A stretch of 64,000 nucleotides of DNA from Zymoseptoria tritici IPO323 (GCF_000219625.1 NC_018209.1:1054001-1118000), one strand, 5' to 3'. Shown: positions 1 through 11,351, counted from the stretch's first letter. Numbers and translations are program-made. The notes: generated by a model not told the origin, from the sequence alone.

Positions 1-1721
1 TGGTAGTGCGGGTTCGGAGGTGTCACATCGCCAGGTTGTGGTGGGAAGTGCGTCTTCTTCAGGGTCTCAATTTGCTTGAGATCCCATTCTTTGCGCTTCT
101 CATTCATGAAGAGAGTGAGAGAGCGGGCGTAAAGTAGTCCCTCGGGAGCCAGATCGCTGTCGCCACCGATTTTGCCTGAGACGTTATCCAAGCTCAAGCC
201 GTGGCGAGTGATCCAGATCTGGCGTGGTGAGAGGTTGAAGTTGAGGAGGTAGTAGTTGGCCTGCGCCATGAGGAAGCCCTTGATCTGGTGACTGATCACC
301 TTGCGTCCGACGTCGATCATCTGGATATACGGCATGTTGTTCTTCTCTTCGTACTCTCCAAGTGGGACGTAGGCCTTCTCGTACTCCGCCACTCGCTTCT
401 TGAAATCTGCGAGTGCGACAGTGGGATCCATCTCTTTATAATCCGGTCCCTGTAACTTCAACCGCATATTGGACTCCAGAAGATCCTGATCAACACATCT
501 CGACTCCAAGAACAGCACATTCAACTGAGGACCCGCTCGTTCCCGGATGCGATCCATAATCATCTTCCGACGCTCAGCGGTGCTGTTGGTAGCATCGAGA
601 ATTCCAACACTGCCCTCGCCATCGAGAATGTAGTCGAGGAGCTCATCAAGCGTCTCCCGTGCCACTTGCTCTCGTATTTGCGCCGCTTTCTTGTTGCTTG
701 GGTCGAAGAATGAAGAATTCTGTTCCATGGCCTCTTCGTCCTCCTCTGGCTCCTCCACTTCAGGAACGTCCGAGGAGAGAACCTTGGTAGCGAGGCTAGG
801 CTGTCGTTCCAACTTCCCCATCTCAGGCTCGCGTGAATCGTTCGGGACCATGGAATTACTTCGAGAAGAAATGGGCGTGGCCGGAGCAGACAGCCTCGTG
901 TCGCCATTGAGGATGATTTGCGCGACCGATGGGCGGTGTCCAGGTGATAGAGGACTTTGTGTTGATTGCTGGTGAAGTCCAGGCGAAGTTGTGGTGTTGA
1001 CACTCATGCTTCGGGAGTTCTTTCGACTGTCCCGCCCGTTCTGACTCTTAGTCTTCTCGAGGTGATTTGGCCCACCAGCTACGACACGGCGTCTCTCTCC
1101 AACGTTGAAGATTTTGGTATCGAACTGCAGCCAGTTGAAATATCTTGTAATCTTCTTCGTGATATAACTCTTTCCTCGAGCTGGCAACCCAACCATGACA
1201 ATCACCAACTTCGACCCAACATCAATCTTCGCGATCCGTCCATCTGGTGAAACCTTGCTCTTTGTCAATCCGGGAACATCGAGGGTCGTCGGTCTTATTC
1301 GCGGTGTCGACGTTCCAGAATTTTGTCGAAGAGGCATTGGCATTGGGAGCTTGATGATGGCAGGTGGGTCACTCTCGGGGTTGCTTGTAGGCGCAGACTT
1401 GCCCAAACCTCCGTTCAGCAAGGGGCTGCTCGGTGCGGTAGTAGCAGGTGTGTCGTTCATCGCCATCGTTGCGCCGGTGCCGTCCTGGAGCTGACCTTTC
1501 AAGGCAGCCCCAAGAGAGCCCTTCGCGTGTGTCGGAGGTTGCTTCTTCTGCTCAGACCGTGACTCCAATTGCCTCTGACTGTTGCCATCCTCTTCACTGC
1601 CGCCTCGTTGGTGGCTCAGTGTCTTCCCGAGTTGGTTCCGCAATTGATCGAATTGTTTCTCGTGGTTCTCGTCGGGCGTCACGCCGCCGCTGGAAGAAGC
1701 GGAGTTGCTGTTGGAAGCCAT
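1..1721 (-). CDS. 6-phosphofructo-2-kinase/fructose-2,6-bisphosphatase, 3' end outside window
   Basis: This is a bifunctional enzyme family that makes or removes fructose 2,6-bisphosphate, the cytosolic regulator of glycolysis. About 573 residues are visible with no intron. A Ser/Gln-rich N-terminal tail leads to the kinase P-loop GLPARGKS (about residue 177), then FNVGERRR (about 209). A roughly 120-residue Ser/Pro/acidic insert follows before the kinase resumes at SSFFDPSNKKA (about 335) and DATNSTAERR (about 382). The phosphatase domain opens with IWITRHG (about 504) and GGDSDLAPEG. The residue after RHG is Leu, where bifunctional enzymes usually have Glu (RHGES). The second catalytic His lies beyond the window, so phosphatase activity cannot be judged. 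The start is ATG 1719-1721, the first Met of the open frame. The family call is firm; whether it acts mainly as a kinase, like yeast PFK26, is inference. Confidence 0.92.
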   Translation of the reverse strand, partial: MASNSNSASSSGGVTPDENHEKQFDQLRNQLGKTLSHQRGGSEEDGNSQRQLESRSEQKKQPPTHAKGSLGAALKGQLQDGTGATMAMNDTPATTAPSSPLLNGGLGKSAPTSNPESDPPAIIKLPMPMPLRQNSGTSTPRIRPTTLDVPGLTKSKVSPDGRIAKIDVGSKLVIVMVGLPARGKSYITKKITRYFNWLQFDTKIFNVGERRRVVAGGPNHLEKTKSQNGRDSRKNSRSMSVNTTTSPGLHQQSTQSPLSPGHRPSVAQIILNGDTRLSAPATPISSRSNSMVPNDSREPEMGKLERQPSLATKVLSSDVPEVEEPEEDEEAMEQNSSFFDPSNKKAAQIREQVARETLDELLDYILDGEGSVGILDATNSTAERRKMIMDRIRERAGPQLNVLFLESRCVDQDLLESNMRLKLQGPDYKEMDPTVALADFKKRVAEYEKAYVPLGEYEEKNNMPYIQMIDVGRKVISHQIKGFLMAQANYYLLNFNLSPRQIWITRHGLSLDNVSGKIGGDSDLAPEGLLYARSLTLFMNEKRKEWDLKQIETLKKTHFPPQPGDVTPPNPHY

Positions 1722-3331
1722 GGCGTATTTGGCGAGTTGGGTATGCTGCGAGGATTGCCTGCGTCGGAATGTGCCTACAGAGGTGTTATCATCTACCCAG
1801 CACGAACATGTTCCCGCGCGGTGGATATTTGAATTGAGATGCGAAACAGAATCGGCAGAGGCAGTGGCAGGGGGTGTGGCAGTGGCAATGGCGGCGGTCG
1901 AGGTGGTTGACGGTCCGGAGGTGTTCGTTGAGTCCGAAAGCGTGGCAGAGTCGGGGCCGGAATCCGGAGCAGTACCAGGGGCAGTGGCAGGCGGAAAGGT
2001 GGATGATTGCACGGCCCAGTCAGTATTGTGTGGCATCGCAGGCCAGCGATGGAGATGGCAAGGTGGATAGTATTAGTATGACGCAGGAACAAGAGAATGC
2101 GCCGATGTTGTTGCGATGGAAGCGAGAAGAGATTGAGCTGCTCTCAGTGCTCCATCTTTTTTTGAGCAGAAAGCAGGGCAACGTTGTGACGCAAGGCGGA
2201 TGACTCAAGCGACGTCGGTCAATGTTGTGGTCCTGTGATATGAGGATAATGCGCCACGTGGTGTGTGTCGATATCAGGCAATAGCAGTGGCTGTATGTAT
2301 ATGTTGAAGGTCAATAGATGTGGTATAGGTGTACAAGAGCAGGAGGAAATGTTGTTTGTCGTTGAGGATGGTCTCGAAAGACAACGGCGAGTGAAGGCGA
2401 CGGAGAGATTTGAGGTGCAGCTCGCGGAGGACGCGGATCAATTAAAGTACCAAACTCTAAAATAAAGTCAGACTCCACGGCGCTTTCCTTGTGACAGAGA
2501 TGAGCAACGCCAAGATCTACAACAGCACCTAACGCCATGGCGTACGACAGAGGACAATAGCAAGGCGGTCGACAAGACGGTCGAATAGATATGATTCTCA
2601 AGCACTGCCTTGCAGCCAAGAGAAAACTCCACGACATCCCACTCCGCCCACGCATTCACAAGGCGGAGAGATTCACCGACATCGGCCCAGCTTCTCGCTG
2701 ATCCTTTGCACGTGCAAAGCGGATAGAGTTGTGCGTGCATGCATAGGGCTACTTTTAGTCTCGAAGCCAATCTGTGAGCTGTTCAGCAACCCGTGGGCGA
2801 GTCGTTGGACGGAGCACGAAGCTGACGGCCAGCCTTGGCGTGACAACACAACAACAGCGATCTCCTTATCAGACACGAATAGAACTGAGGCTGACCCGGC
2901 GGAGAAGGAAGATTGTGTTCCTGCAGCACACACTTTTCCAAAGTCCGGCTCTCGAAGGGCCGAAAAGGAATACTTAGGTTCCACGGAAGAAGACCTCTCC
3001 ACATGTTCCTTTTCGGTCCGGAAATACTGGAAAAGCCACAACGCTGCCTGACCTTGCCGTGTTGATCTGGAGGTTCATCCCTGGAGCTGCTTGGATCTGA
3101 GTCGCATGACAACGGAGGTGCGGTACTGTGCAACAATTTAGCAAGATATTACGATGGACCTTCCATGTATTCATCTGGAGGTGCACAACGAAGTTGAGAA
3201 GTCCGCAGCAACGAGTCAATGTCCTGCTGAGATATCTTTGAGATGTCCTGCTAAATTACCTGTCTCGATAAAATAAGCTTCTCCATTCATCAAGGCCGTT
3301 GCACATCATCAACCTCATCCTTGTGCCTCCC
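1722..3331. other. Intergenic, no gene seen
   Basis: This stretch holds the upstream region of the PFK-2 gene and the downstream region of the Zn2Cys6 gene. Positions 1855-2000 are low-complexity GTGGCAG-rich DNA. The short open frames here have no family resemblance and overlap each other on both strands. Confidence 0.5.
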
Positions 3332-5461
3332 CTACCCAGCACTACTCAACCAAGGCTGAAGCGCCTCCATATCCTCATCCACCAACACCCTACCACTCGG
3401 CCGTCTCTGATAGTAATCGACTTGCGCCGCTGCAATGCCCGGCATACCCAACCCGCCACTCATCGACAAAGTCCTCAACATACTGACACTCTCCGACATG
3501 CTCCACCTCGGACTAGCCATCATCTCGCCAGCTTCCTGCGGTGAGTCGAACTTGAACGCCGGCGCGGGTTGTAATCGTTGTTCGTCTTCCGAGCGGGGAA
3601 GAGGAAGCGGCACACTGTTCAGGCCATAGCCGAGTACGCCGTCTAGTTTTGCGAGTAATGGGGCGAGGTAACGAGATTCTTTGCCTCGCATGCTGGACAG
3701 GCGGTGGAGGAGGGTCTGGAGGTGTTGTTTGCCTTCGAGGAAGGTGGTCGAGGGGTCGCCTGCTGTGCACTTGAGAACGTCGGCGAGGCAGCCGGCGATG
3801 TCAGAGAGTTTTTGTTCCTATTTTTGAGGTTAGCGTCGATCAATACAAGCGCTTGAGTAGGATGGTGGTGTCCTCACCATTCCGATGCCATGACTGTCCA
3901 GCGCGAGCGGAGAAGCGTTCGCTGTGATCTCGACCACTTTTCTCGCAAGCTCCACGGGATAGTCCAGCCGCATTCCCCCTAAACCTTGGCCCCAAATCAA
4001 CCCATTGCTCACTCCCATCTGCCACGCCAACACGTGAAGCCATTCCCTTGTGACTCCAATGTCCAGTCGTTGCGTTTCCGTCAAATCTGCGAGTCCGCTG
4101 GCGTCCGCAGTAGCGTCCAGCTGCTTCTGTGTCTGCGCGAGCCATGTCTCATCACATAAGCTGGCTCTCCTCGTTCCTCGCCAGGCACTGACAAAGGAGT
4201 CATCCACCGCGCTGAACAGATTCGCCAGGTTGACAAATCCATTCAACAGTCGAGGATCCTCACTCTCGAACACTGCCGGTAATGTCACGGACGCATGTAG
4301 TCTGGTATGTTTCCGCCGCTGAACAGCATACGCTCTCTCGGTGATGAACAGCAGCCAGTATAGCCGTCGCCGCCACTGAGCCTCGGTCGGATCGAGTTTC
4401 GCGTAGCTGTCTTCATCGTCCATCTCCAGATTCTCACTGAATGTGATGCTTTCTTGCAGATAGTGCCACGCCTTTGTATGCTTCTCGTAATTGCCGTAAT
4501 ATGCGAATAGAAAAAACGAGGTCATTATGCTCATTGGTGACATATTGTCGACGTAGTCGAACGTCTTCCTCTCTCTCAAACATTCCTCGGCAAACAGAGA
4601 ATCAGAGGGCTTTCCAGGATGCAAAGGAGGTGGTTGCGGAATCGAGTCGTCGAGTTGAACGATCGTCGCGGCGCACAATGCACACATGAATGCATAAAGC
4701 TCTGAGCTCATTGGTCGGTTCGTGTAGATTACCGGGTCAAGGTAGACGTTTCGGTCGATGACCGGCATGATGCTGTACATGTTTTGGAAGAAGAGCCTCA
4801 CATATGGTAGGAAGTTGTCTGGTGACAATGCTCGCTGGGTGTGGTGCTCGGACGATGAAGGCGAAAAGACACGCTGTATACTCTCACTCGCAGTAGACAC
4901 CGATTCCGGCTGCTTCGGCGTCCAGCCTTGCTGATATGCTGTCTCTTGTCGGTAGGGCGGCGGATATGGCGGTCGGGACGTGGGCGGGTTCGACGGCTGC
5001 TGGTAGTATGGCTGGTCAGGCGCTACGCCAGGTTGTTGTCCGTACAGCAGCTCGTGCGGACCTGGAAGACCCGTTGGTGGAGGACCTCCATAGGATGCTG
5101 GTCCAGCATTGGATGTTCCATTGCTGTTCCAACCCCAATTGCCAAAGGGCATGTTGGGGCTGTGTGGACTCGTCGGAGCCGAAGTAGCATCGTCGTCTAT
5201 CCTGCGTAACGCATGCAGCACTCTAGCACTTCTCAACCCTTTTGGGCCTTTCTTCTTCGGTGGCGTGAGATATGCACAGCGGATCGAGGCCTTCTTGCAT
5301 GGCCCGCATGGGTCCTGACCGTCGCATCTGACTTTGCGCTTGCGACAACAATCGCAGGCGCGTCTCAGCTGTTTGGTTGCAGTGGGCTGTTTTCCACTGC
5401 TATTGTCTGGCTGCTCTGAGCCTTGCGACTCGGGTTGTCCCGACTGCATCTCTTCATCCAT
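3332..5461 (-). CDS. Zn2Cys6 fungal transcription factor
   Basis: Two exons on the minus strand (5461-3878 and 3817-3332) give 689 residues. The 60-bp intron has donor GTGAGG, branch-like GCTAAC and acceptor AATAG, and joins in phase 0; unspliced reading stops soon after. The Zn(II)2Cys6 cluster lies at residues 36-62 with spacing C-x2-C-x6-C-x5-C-x2-C-x6-C, followed by the basic linker PPKKKGPKG. A Pro/Gln/Tyr-rich stretch (about 90-200) precedes an alpha-helical middle region that looks like the fungal-specific regulatory domain. The protein should be nuclear and bind CGG-type half sites. The cluster and linker recall sugar-utilisation regulators of the maltose/COL-26/BglR kind, but that is a resemblance from memory only. 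The target genes are unknown; nothing in the neighbours points to a pathway. Confidence 0.88.
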
Positions 5462-5895
5462 GTTTTCTTATGCAACGCCTCGTCTCAGCGAGTGCTGTTC
5501 GGCCTCCGGTACTGATCTTATGGTCTCTGCTCGTCCATCTCGGGTGGTGCGTATCGATGGAGCCGGATGTGAGAGGCGGTCAATGGAGGCGGTGGGTCGT
5601 TTGATCTTCGATGACCGGATAAGTTCGACGGAAAGCTGAGCGCGTGCAGCCCTCGTGTGGGCGGCGATCTTGAAACACGGTTTGCGGGGGGTTCGGCCGG
5701 TTCTCCACGTTTTATGACGCCACGATGCAGGGATCCGTCCGAGATGCGGAGATGGTCGAATAAAGCTGTGAAGAGGAACGACATCTCAATGCCAATCGTT
5801 ATTCCAGATGATCTCAAGTGTTGCTTTGAAGGCTGGAATTCGATAGTCAAATCTTCAGAGTCAGCGGTAGTACACCGCCCTGCCTCACTCATGAT
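5462..5895. other. Promoter region of the Zn2Cys6 gene
   Basis: 434 bp between the start of the minus-strand regulator and the 3' end of the minus-strand SDR gene. No separate gene or clear motif was recognised. Confidence 0.5.
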
Positions 5896-7071
5896 TCAGA
5901 ACACAGCCATTGAAGAAGACTGCATGGGCGATTGCAGCTCTTCGGTCTTCTCAATATCGGCTGCAGCACTGCATTCGACAAACTCTTCCAGCTCCTCACT
6001 CACAGTCTTCAGCTTCTCCTTGACGGTCGTCACGCCTTCGAAGCCAACAATGTGTCGTGCGGGAGGATTGTCATGGCCGCCAATCGCGGCCACAGCATGG
6101 ACCGTTTCGGCCACAAGCCGCTCTTTCACCGTCGTGCTCAGTGGCGGATAGAGGCTGGTGACCTCGTTCGAGTAAAGCTGATCTCCCGTCGTTGGTTCGT
6201 CGGAGCCTTCTATCCGGTCCAGCAGTGAGGACAGGATGTTTCGAGACAGAGGTGCTGGATTGTTCTCCTCGGCATAACAGGCCATGGGTGGTGCAGATGT
6301 GATTCGATGCGTGAGAAGGTTGACCTCCACATTCGGCTGGACAATGGTCATTCGGATGTTGAACGGAGCAATCTCGTAGGCAAGACTGTCGCAGTATCCC
6401 TCGATAGCCCATTGGCTTGCACAGTACATGCTGAGTCCGGGTGTTCCTAGATGGCCAGAGATGGCTGTCAGCAAGACAATGTGTCCATTCTTCTTCGAAC
6501 GGAACAGAGGCAGCGTGCTTTTAATTGCGTTGACCGGGCCGAAGAAGTTCGTCTCGAATTGATCCTTGACCAGACTCAATGTCCGATCACTCTGAGAAAG
6601 CTCCTCGACCGTCCCTACAACCACCTCTGAGTGACTGCAGAAGAGGATGTCGATTCGACCAAAGCAGCGAACAGCTTCTGCCACAGCGGATTGACATTGT
6701 CCCATGACCCTGACGTCCAATGCAACGACACGTAGCCGGCTCTTCCATAGCTCTCGTTCCCTCTCCTGCTTCTCGAGTCTCTCCTTGCTTCTGTCACTAG
6801 GTCCTTCAGTCCCGCTGCCGTCTTCCACGTTGTCTTTTGTCGGACCCGGAGTGCTCAGTGATTCGAGGAAACTCTTAAAGTCCCGACTTCGCTCTTCTTC
6901 CCGCTCGAACTCGACCGGCTGCACGCCGGCAGTCACGTAGTCTCCATGCGCCAGTAGATGTCTGCATAGTGAAATGCCAACAGGACTATTCGCGCAGGTA
7001 ATGAACCAGACTCGTGGGGCGTTGTGTGGGGGAAACTTGGGTAGTCGCGGGACCTTGTGATCGGAAGACAT
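5896..7071 (-). CDS. Non-canonical short-chain dehydrogenase/reductase-like protein
   Basis: A single exon gives 391 residues from ATG 7071-7069; five in-frame codons upstream begin with TTG, so the ATG was preferred. The fold is recognisable as SDR: an N-terminal beta-alpha with FITCANSPVG in place of the usual TGxxxGxG, a central VALDVRVMG strand, then HIVLLTAISGHLGTPG and the active-site region MYCASQWAIEGY. The catalytic Tyr (216) is present, but the Lys of YxxxK is Gln (220). A charged insert (about residues 65-110) and a 100-residue C-terminal tail are unusual. Both the weakened dinucleotide loop and the missing Lys argue against ordinary NAD(P)H oxidoreductase chemistry, so it may be a binding or regulatory protein. 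It shares a 434-bp divergent promoter with MED6. The SDR fold is likely; the function is unknown. Confidence 0.8.
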   Translation of the reverse strand: MSSDHKVPRLPKFPPHNAPRVWFITCANSPVGISLCRHLLAHGDYVTAGVQPVEFEREEERSRDFKSFLESLSTPGPTKDNVEDGSGTEGPSDRSKERLEKQERERELWKSRLRVVALDVRVMGQCQSAVAEAVRCFGRIDILFCSHSEVVVGTVEELSQSDRTLSLVKDQFETNFFGPVNAIKSTLPLFRSKKNGHIVLLTAISGHLGTPGLSMYCASQWAIEGYCDSLAYEIAPFNIRMTIVQPNVEVNLLTHRITSAPPMACYAEENNPAPLSRNILSSLLDRIEGSDEPTTGDQLYSNEVTSLYPPLSTTVKERLVAETVHAVAAIGGHDNPPARHIVGFEGVTTVKEKLKTVSEELEEFVECSAAADIEKTEELQSPMQSSSMAVF

Positions 7072-7505
7072 TCGGGCGGGAGGCAATGTAAGCGCGAGGT
7101 TTCGCGGGTGTGATCATGTGGGCAGCTCCATCATCGGCAGGATTGTGGTATTCGACAATATTGGCCGACAATGATGCCGGAGCAGCGATCGTTACCGGAC
7201 TGGACTCCGCTGAAGCTCTCGCGTCGGCTCGGGATCGACTTTCAAGGTCCCCATGCTTTGACCGACCACATGCCACGATCTTCAACAACAACAACGACAA
7301 AGCTCATCACGGACTCGAATAGCACGATTGTGATACAGCATTGTTCACAAGCGCATCGGAAGCCGAGCAATGGAAAGTGGCAGCTGACGCGTGCAATGAA
7401 AGCGGCAGCGGCCCAGCAGAGGTTACAGGACAAGCTTCGTGAAAGCAGAACACCACTGAACGACCTCGAGCCGGAGCAACAAAGAAGTACAACCTCATAC
7501 GTAAG
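7072..7505. promoter_or_regulatory. Divergent promoter, SDR-like gene and MED6
   Basis: 434 bp separate the two start codons, so both promoters must lie here. A GTAAG sequence sits immediately before the MED6 ATG and could be a donor if an upstream exon exists, but none was found. No factor site was recognised. Confidence 0.45.
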
Positions 7506-8672
7506 ATGGACACCGAACCGCTGGACGAGAAAGTGTCACGTCGGGAGGATGTCATCGCATGGTGGCTACAAATGCCCCCACCGGACGGCCCTGGGGAGTA
7601 CATGGACGACAACTTCATCCACCGCTACATGGCCGAGTCGCTGTTCTTCGACCATAGCACCAACAATGGTTTCTTCATCGCACAAGCTCAGACAGATCGA
7701 TACATGTGGGAAACAAGCTTGAAGCGAAAAGAATTCGAAGCGTTACTCAGAAATAAAGCCGGCACGGAGTACATGATTGTCGGGGAGCCACAACCTGTGG
7801 CGGACAAGACATTGGCTGCGCAAGGCGTCAAGACAGGGATATACGTGGTCCGCAAACAAGAACGGCAGAGTGTGAAAGACAAGTCGCAACGAAGCTATGC
7901 GCCAGGCGTATCCCACGAGGGCAATTGGGAGCTCACCACTTTGGCCACGTACTTCATTGTGGGCGAGCAGATCTATCAAGCACCTAGTGTGTTTGATGTT
8001 GTGGGAAATCGCTTGCTGTCCGCGGCCAGCAGTCTGAACAAGGCGGTGGAGATCGCAAATGACCTCCCTCGATACACGCCAGCGACTGGCTACCACTACC
8101 TTCCGCAGACTGTCAAGCGCGCGGCGAATACTGCCGGCTCCGTTGCGGGCTCTCCGGTAGGATCGCGAGAAGGCAGCGTTGTGCCTGGTGTTGATTCGCA
8201 ATCTGTAAGATCTGGATCAATACTAGCTGATACATCGCTTCCCGCCGCGGCACCCACCACGAGCTTCCAGGAAACACGCCTTCTTCGCGACTCTTTGAGA
8301 CTGGCCTTCCAACATGGAGACGAGTATACGGATGAGAATCCGCTATCAGGCGAGCCAGGTTCGTTGAAATTCGCAACCTCAAATGCGGCTGTCAAGAAGC
8401 GCAGAGCAGACGAAGAGGCGGCCGTGGCCAAGGCTCGTGCTGAAAAGGAATCTGCGACGACGTCTCGCGCAGTATCGCCCAAAGTGGAGAAAGTCCCATC
8501 GCCGCCTGCAGTCTTCACAGAGGCGAAGACTACGGTCAAGAGTGAGAAGAGCGGTAAGCATAAGAATGGCGACAAGATCAAGCGGAGGAAGAGCAGAGTG
8601 AATGGCACTGCCACGAGTCCGACTACGCCTGCCAGTGCAACTAGTGCAAATGCGCCGAATTCTGCCATATGA
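7506..8672 (+). CDS. MED6: Mediator complex subunit 6
   Basis: A single exon gives 388 residues. MED6 is a head-module subunit of Mediator that contacts RNA polymerase II during initiation, in the nucleus. The family core covers about residues 5-205: ESLFFDHSTNNGFF near the start, then the segment ending GIYVVRKQERQ, YFIVGEQIYQAPSVFDVVGNRL and RYTPATGYHYLP. These match in order the conserved MED6 blocks (F-D-x-x-x-NN, IRKQxR, AGxxYQAPxxxxxxxxRL). The C-terminal 180 residues are Ser/Thr/Lys-rich and disordered, with a KKRRADEEAAVAKARAEKE stretch, as in other filamentous ascomycetes. The ATG chosen begins just before the conserved N-terminus. No oddities were seen. Confidence 0.9.
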   Translation: MDTEPLDEKVSRREDVIAWWLQMPPPDGPGEYMDDNFIHRYMAESLFFDHSTNNGFFIAQAQTDRYMWETSLKRKEFEALLRNKAGTEYMIVGEPQPVADKTLAAQGVKTGIYVVRKQERQSVKDKSQRSYAPGVSHEGNWELTTLATYFIVGEQIYQAPSVFDVVGNRLLSAASSLNKAVEIANDLPRYTPATGYHYLPQTVKRAANTAGSVAGSPVGSREGSVVPGVDSQSVRSGSILADTSLPAAAPTTSFQETRLLRDSLRLAFQHGDEYTDENPLSGEPGSLKFATSNAAVKKRRADEEAAVAKARAEKESATTSRAVSPKVEKVPSPPAVFTEAKTTVKSEKSGKHKNGDKIKRRKSRVNGTATSPTTPASATSANAPNSAI

Positions 8673-9627
8673 GCTGGTCACTGCTGGTAGGGCAGTCCAG
8701 GAAGAGCAGATCTTGCAGTCTGCTACCACAGTCTGCTCTACTGAGTACTCCACTGTTCTGTGGGGCCCATGAAACGCAGCTCGAGACCACCTGGCTCCAT
8801 GGCACAACAGTCTTTGGATCAAGATTCTCCCCACCAGGTCTTACGCCCCTGGATTCTGGGGAAATCTGTACCAGTCCAGAGACATGCAATGCAACCCCAG
8901 AGATCTGCATCGCTTTTGCCGACAGAACGGAAGCCGCTTGCGGCCGTAAATTGGGAAGTCCGATTCGGCACTGGGCGGAGACGTGCAAGCCGCGAAGCCT
9001 TACGTAAATTTCGAGATCTTCCCGCAAAGAGATGCCTCTCTGAGCTGGCGTCTCGTGCAACAGGCCGATTCCAAAGCCACATCAAATTCGGGCACGATCA
9101 GAAGCCATGGCATTTCCAATGGCTACAGGGGCAAATGATGGAAAGTGAAACCCTCCGACTTTGCCATTCGGTGTCTTTTTTCATCGAATAGGCGAATTTT
9201 GGTCACGCCGAGTTTTGCCCGTTGGTCAAAACTTTCCGAACCTCAAAAATTTAATAGCAGCGACTTCACATTGTAACATGCGGACATCGATCCATTGAAC
9301 CACTTGAGCAATGGATATTCAACCCAGGGATCAAAAAGCACGATCTACCTGGAAGACTCCCGCATTCTTTACCCGTTGAACATCACGTTCCATGCAGTTA
9401 TGACCAACTAGCGCGGTCCCATTCCGAAAATGCTGCTTGGCTGCCCCGTGGGACAATGAGTCCGGTCTCCACTGATGGCGTACCGCTCGCCAGGATCCTT
9501 ACATGAGCCATTACGTCTCATTGAAAAAGCTTCATAAGTCTTTAGCATCCATTCAATTTCTTGTCTCTTGCTCCGAATCCCTCTCTTCCAACCCCACTTT
9601 TCTTTCAAGACGATTCACACTCCAACC
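8673..9627. other. Intergenic, no gene seen
   Basis: 955 bp between the MED6 stop and the transporter start. A tRNA-like half was considered around 9280-9330 on the minus strand and not accepted. The final 80 bp before the transporter ATG are pyrimidine-rich, typical of a fungal 5' leader. Confidence 0.5.
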
Positions 9628-11351
9628 ATGATAGGGCACAGGCAGAATAAAGACGAAGACGAGCTCACGCCTGTTGCGTCTGATCAGGTTGGAGATGTTG
9701 AAGACATCAAGAAGCCTGCTACGCATGATGCCGTGTTCGGAGACGTGTCGAAGGATGGACCGAATTATCGCAATGTAGGTTCGAATTCATCGGCGTAGTC
9801 GTGTGTCTCACTGACGGAAGTAACAGCTTGGATGGATCGGAACAGTCGTCCTGATGATGAAGACGCAAATCGGCCTGGGCGTGCTTTCTATCCCACTAGT
9901 GTTCGACACTCTTGGATTGATCCCGGGAGTCATCTGCTTGATGGTTATCGCAACGATGACGGGATGGTCAGCATATGTTATTGGGATCTTCAAACTGAAT
10001 CATCCTGAGGTATGGCAAGCCGCATAAGTGTGCATAAATTGAAGAGCCAAGCTGATCTCCAGTAGGTATATGGCATAGATGATGTTGGACAACTCATCTT
10101 TGGTCGACCAGGCCGCATCTTCATTGCCATCGTCTTCTGCCTCCGTAAGTGATGAGGTCAACTACAGATTCAGAGTTCGCAACTAATCGCATACAGTCTG
10201 GACACTTGTCGCAGGATCAGGCATGCTAAGCATGTCCATCGGTCTCAATGCACTGTCTAGCCACGGCACATGCACTGCTGTCTTCGTTGCCGTCTCGGCA
10301 TTCGCAGGCTTCCTGGTTGCTTCGATCAGAACGCTGGGAAAGCTGACGTTCGTTGCTTGGGTCGGCTTGTTTGGCATCATTGTGTCCAGTAAGTGTTCGG
10401 GCCAGAATCCGAGTAGCTCATGCTGACGATAAACTCCAGTCTTCACACTCACGGTCGCTGTGGGCGTTCAAGATAGACCTTCTGCAGCACCTCAAGATGG
10501 TCCGTGGAGCTCAGATTACAAACTCACGAACACGCCAAAGTTCGCACAAGCCATTTCTGCTATCGCCTCACTTGTGCTAGCGTACGCTGGCACACCAGCC
10601 TATTTCTCGATCATCTCGGAGATGCGTGACCCGCGCAAATACACCAGGTCTTTGATCATCTGCCAGAGCGGCATCACCATCAGTGAGTGGTCCGGAAGCC
10701 GGAAACATAGACCCCAAGCTAATTCCATTCTCACAGCGTACATCGTCATCGGAGTGGTTGTCTATTACTTCTGCGGGTCGTACGTCGCATCGCCTGCGTT
10801 GGGTTCTGCAGGTCCGACAATGAAGAAAGTCTGCTATGGTCTGGCGTTACCAGGTCTGCTAGCAACCACGACCATCACTATCCATGTTAGTAACCAAGTC
10901 GTGCGGTGTATCATCTTGACGCTGACTTTCACAGATCCCGGCAAAGTACGTCTTCGTCCGCCTGATGAAGGGAACCAAGCACTTGAACAGCAACTCCGCC
11001 ATCCACTGGGGCGTGTGGATCAGCTGTACGGCCGGCATCGCCATCACAGCCTACATCGTCGCCAGCGCCATCCCAGTCTTCGGGAGCCTTGTCGCGCTGA
11101 TCGGGGCTCTGTTCGGCACTCTTCTCTCCTTCCAGCCGATGGGTTGCATGTGGCTTTACGACAACTGGCATACAGACAAGCGTGATTGGAGGTGGAAGTT
11201 CATGGTCGGCTGGAGTGTGTTCATTATCGTCGGAGGCACGTTCTTGATGATTGCGGGAACATATGGAGCGATTGTCGATATCATTGCGGCGTACAGTGCA
11301 TCTGGTGGATCTTCTGCTTGGGGTTGTGCGGATAATTCGAATTCTACGTAG
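9628..11351 (+). CDS. Amino-acid transporter, AAAP family (Mtr-like)
   Basis: Seven exons (9628-9774, 9827-10009, 10066-10144, 10197-10388, 10440-10682, 10737-10885, 10935-11351) give 469 residues. All six introns are 49-56 bp and all junctions keep frame; the second uses acceptor CAGTAG because splicing at the earlier CAG would create a stop. The first transmembrane helix carries LMMKTQIGLGVLSIPLVFDTLG, read across exon 2, the hallmark of fungal neutral/aromatic amino-acid permeases related to Neurospora Mtr. About 11 hydrophobic helices follow, with FTLTVAVGVQDRP and AYAGTPAYFSIISEMRDP in the middle. It should act at the plasma membrane as a proton-coupled permease; the substrate range cannot be read from sequence. 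The C-terminus is short and Ser-rich. Confidence 0.88.

Noticed and set aside
1874..2203. Several open frames in the GTGGCAG-rich stretch upstream of PFK-2
   Set aside because: Low-complexity DNA giving Trp/Gln/Arg or Pro/Leu runs on both strands; no start context or family match.
9280..9330. Possible tRNA half on the minus strand
   Set aside because: A D-arm-like segment could be imagined, but no paired acceptor stem, anticodon arm or T-arm could be drawn.
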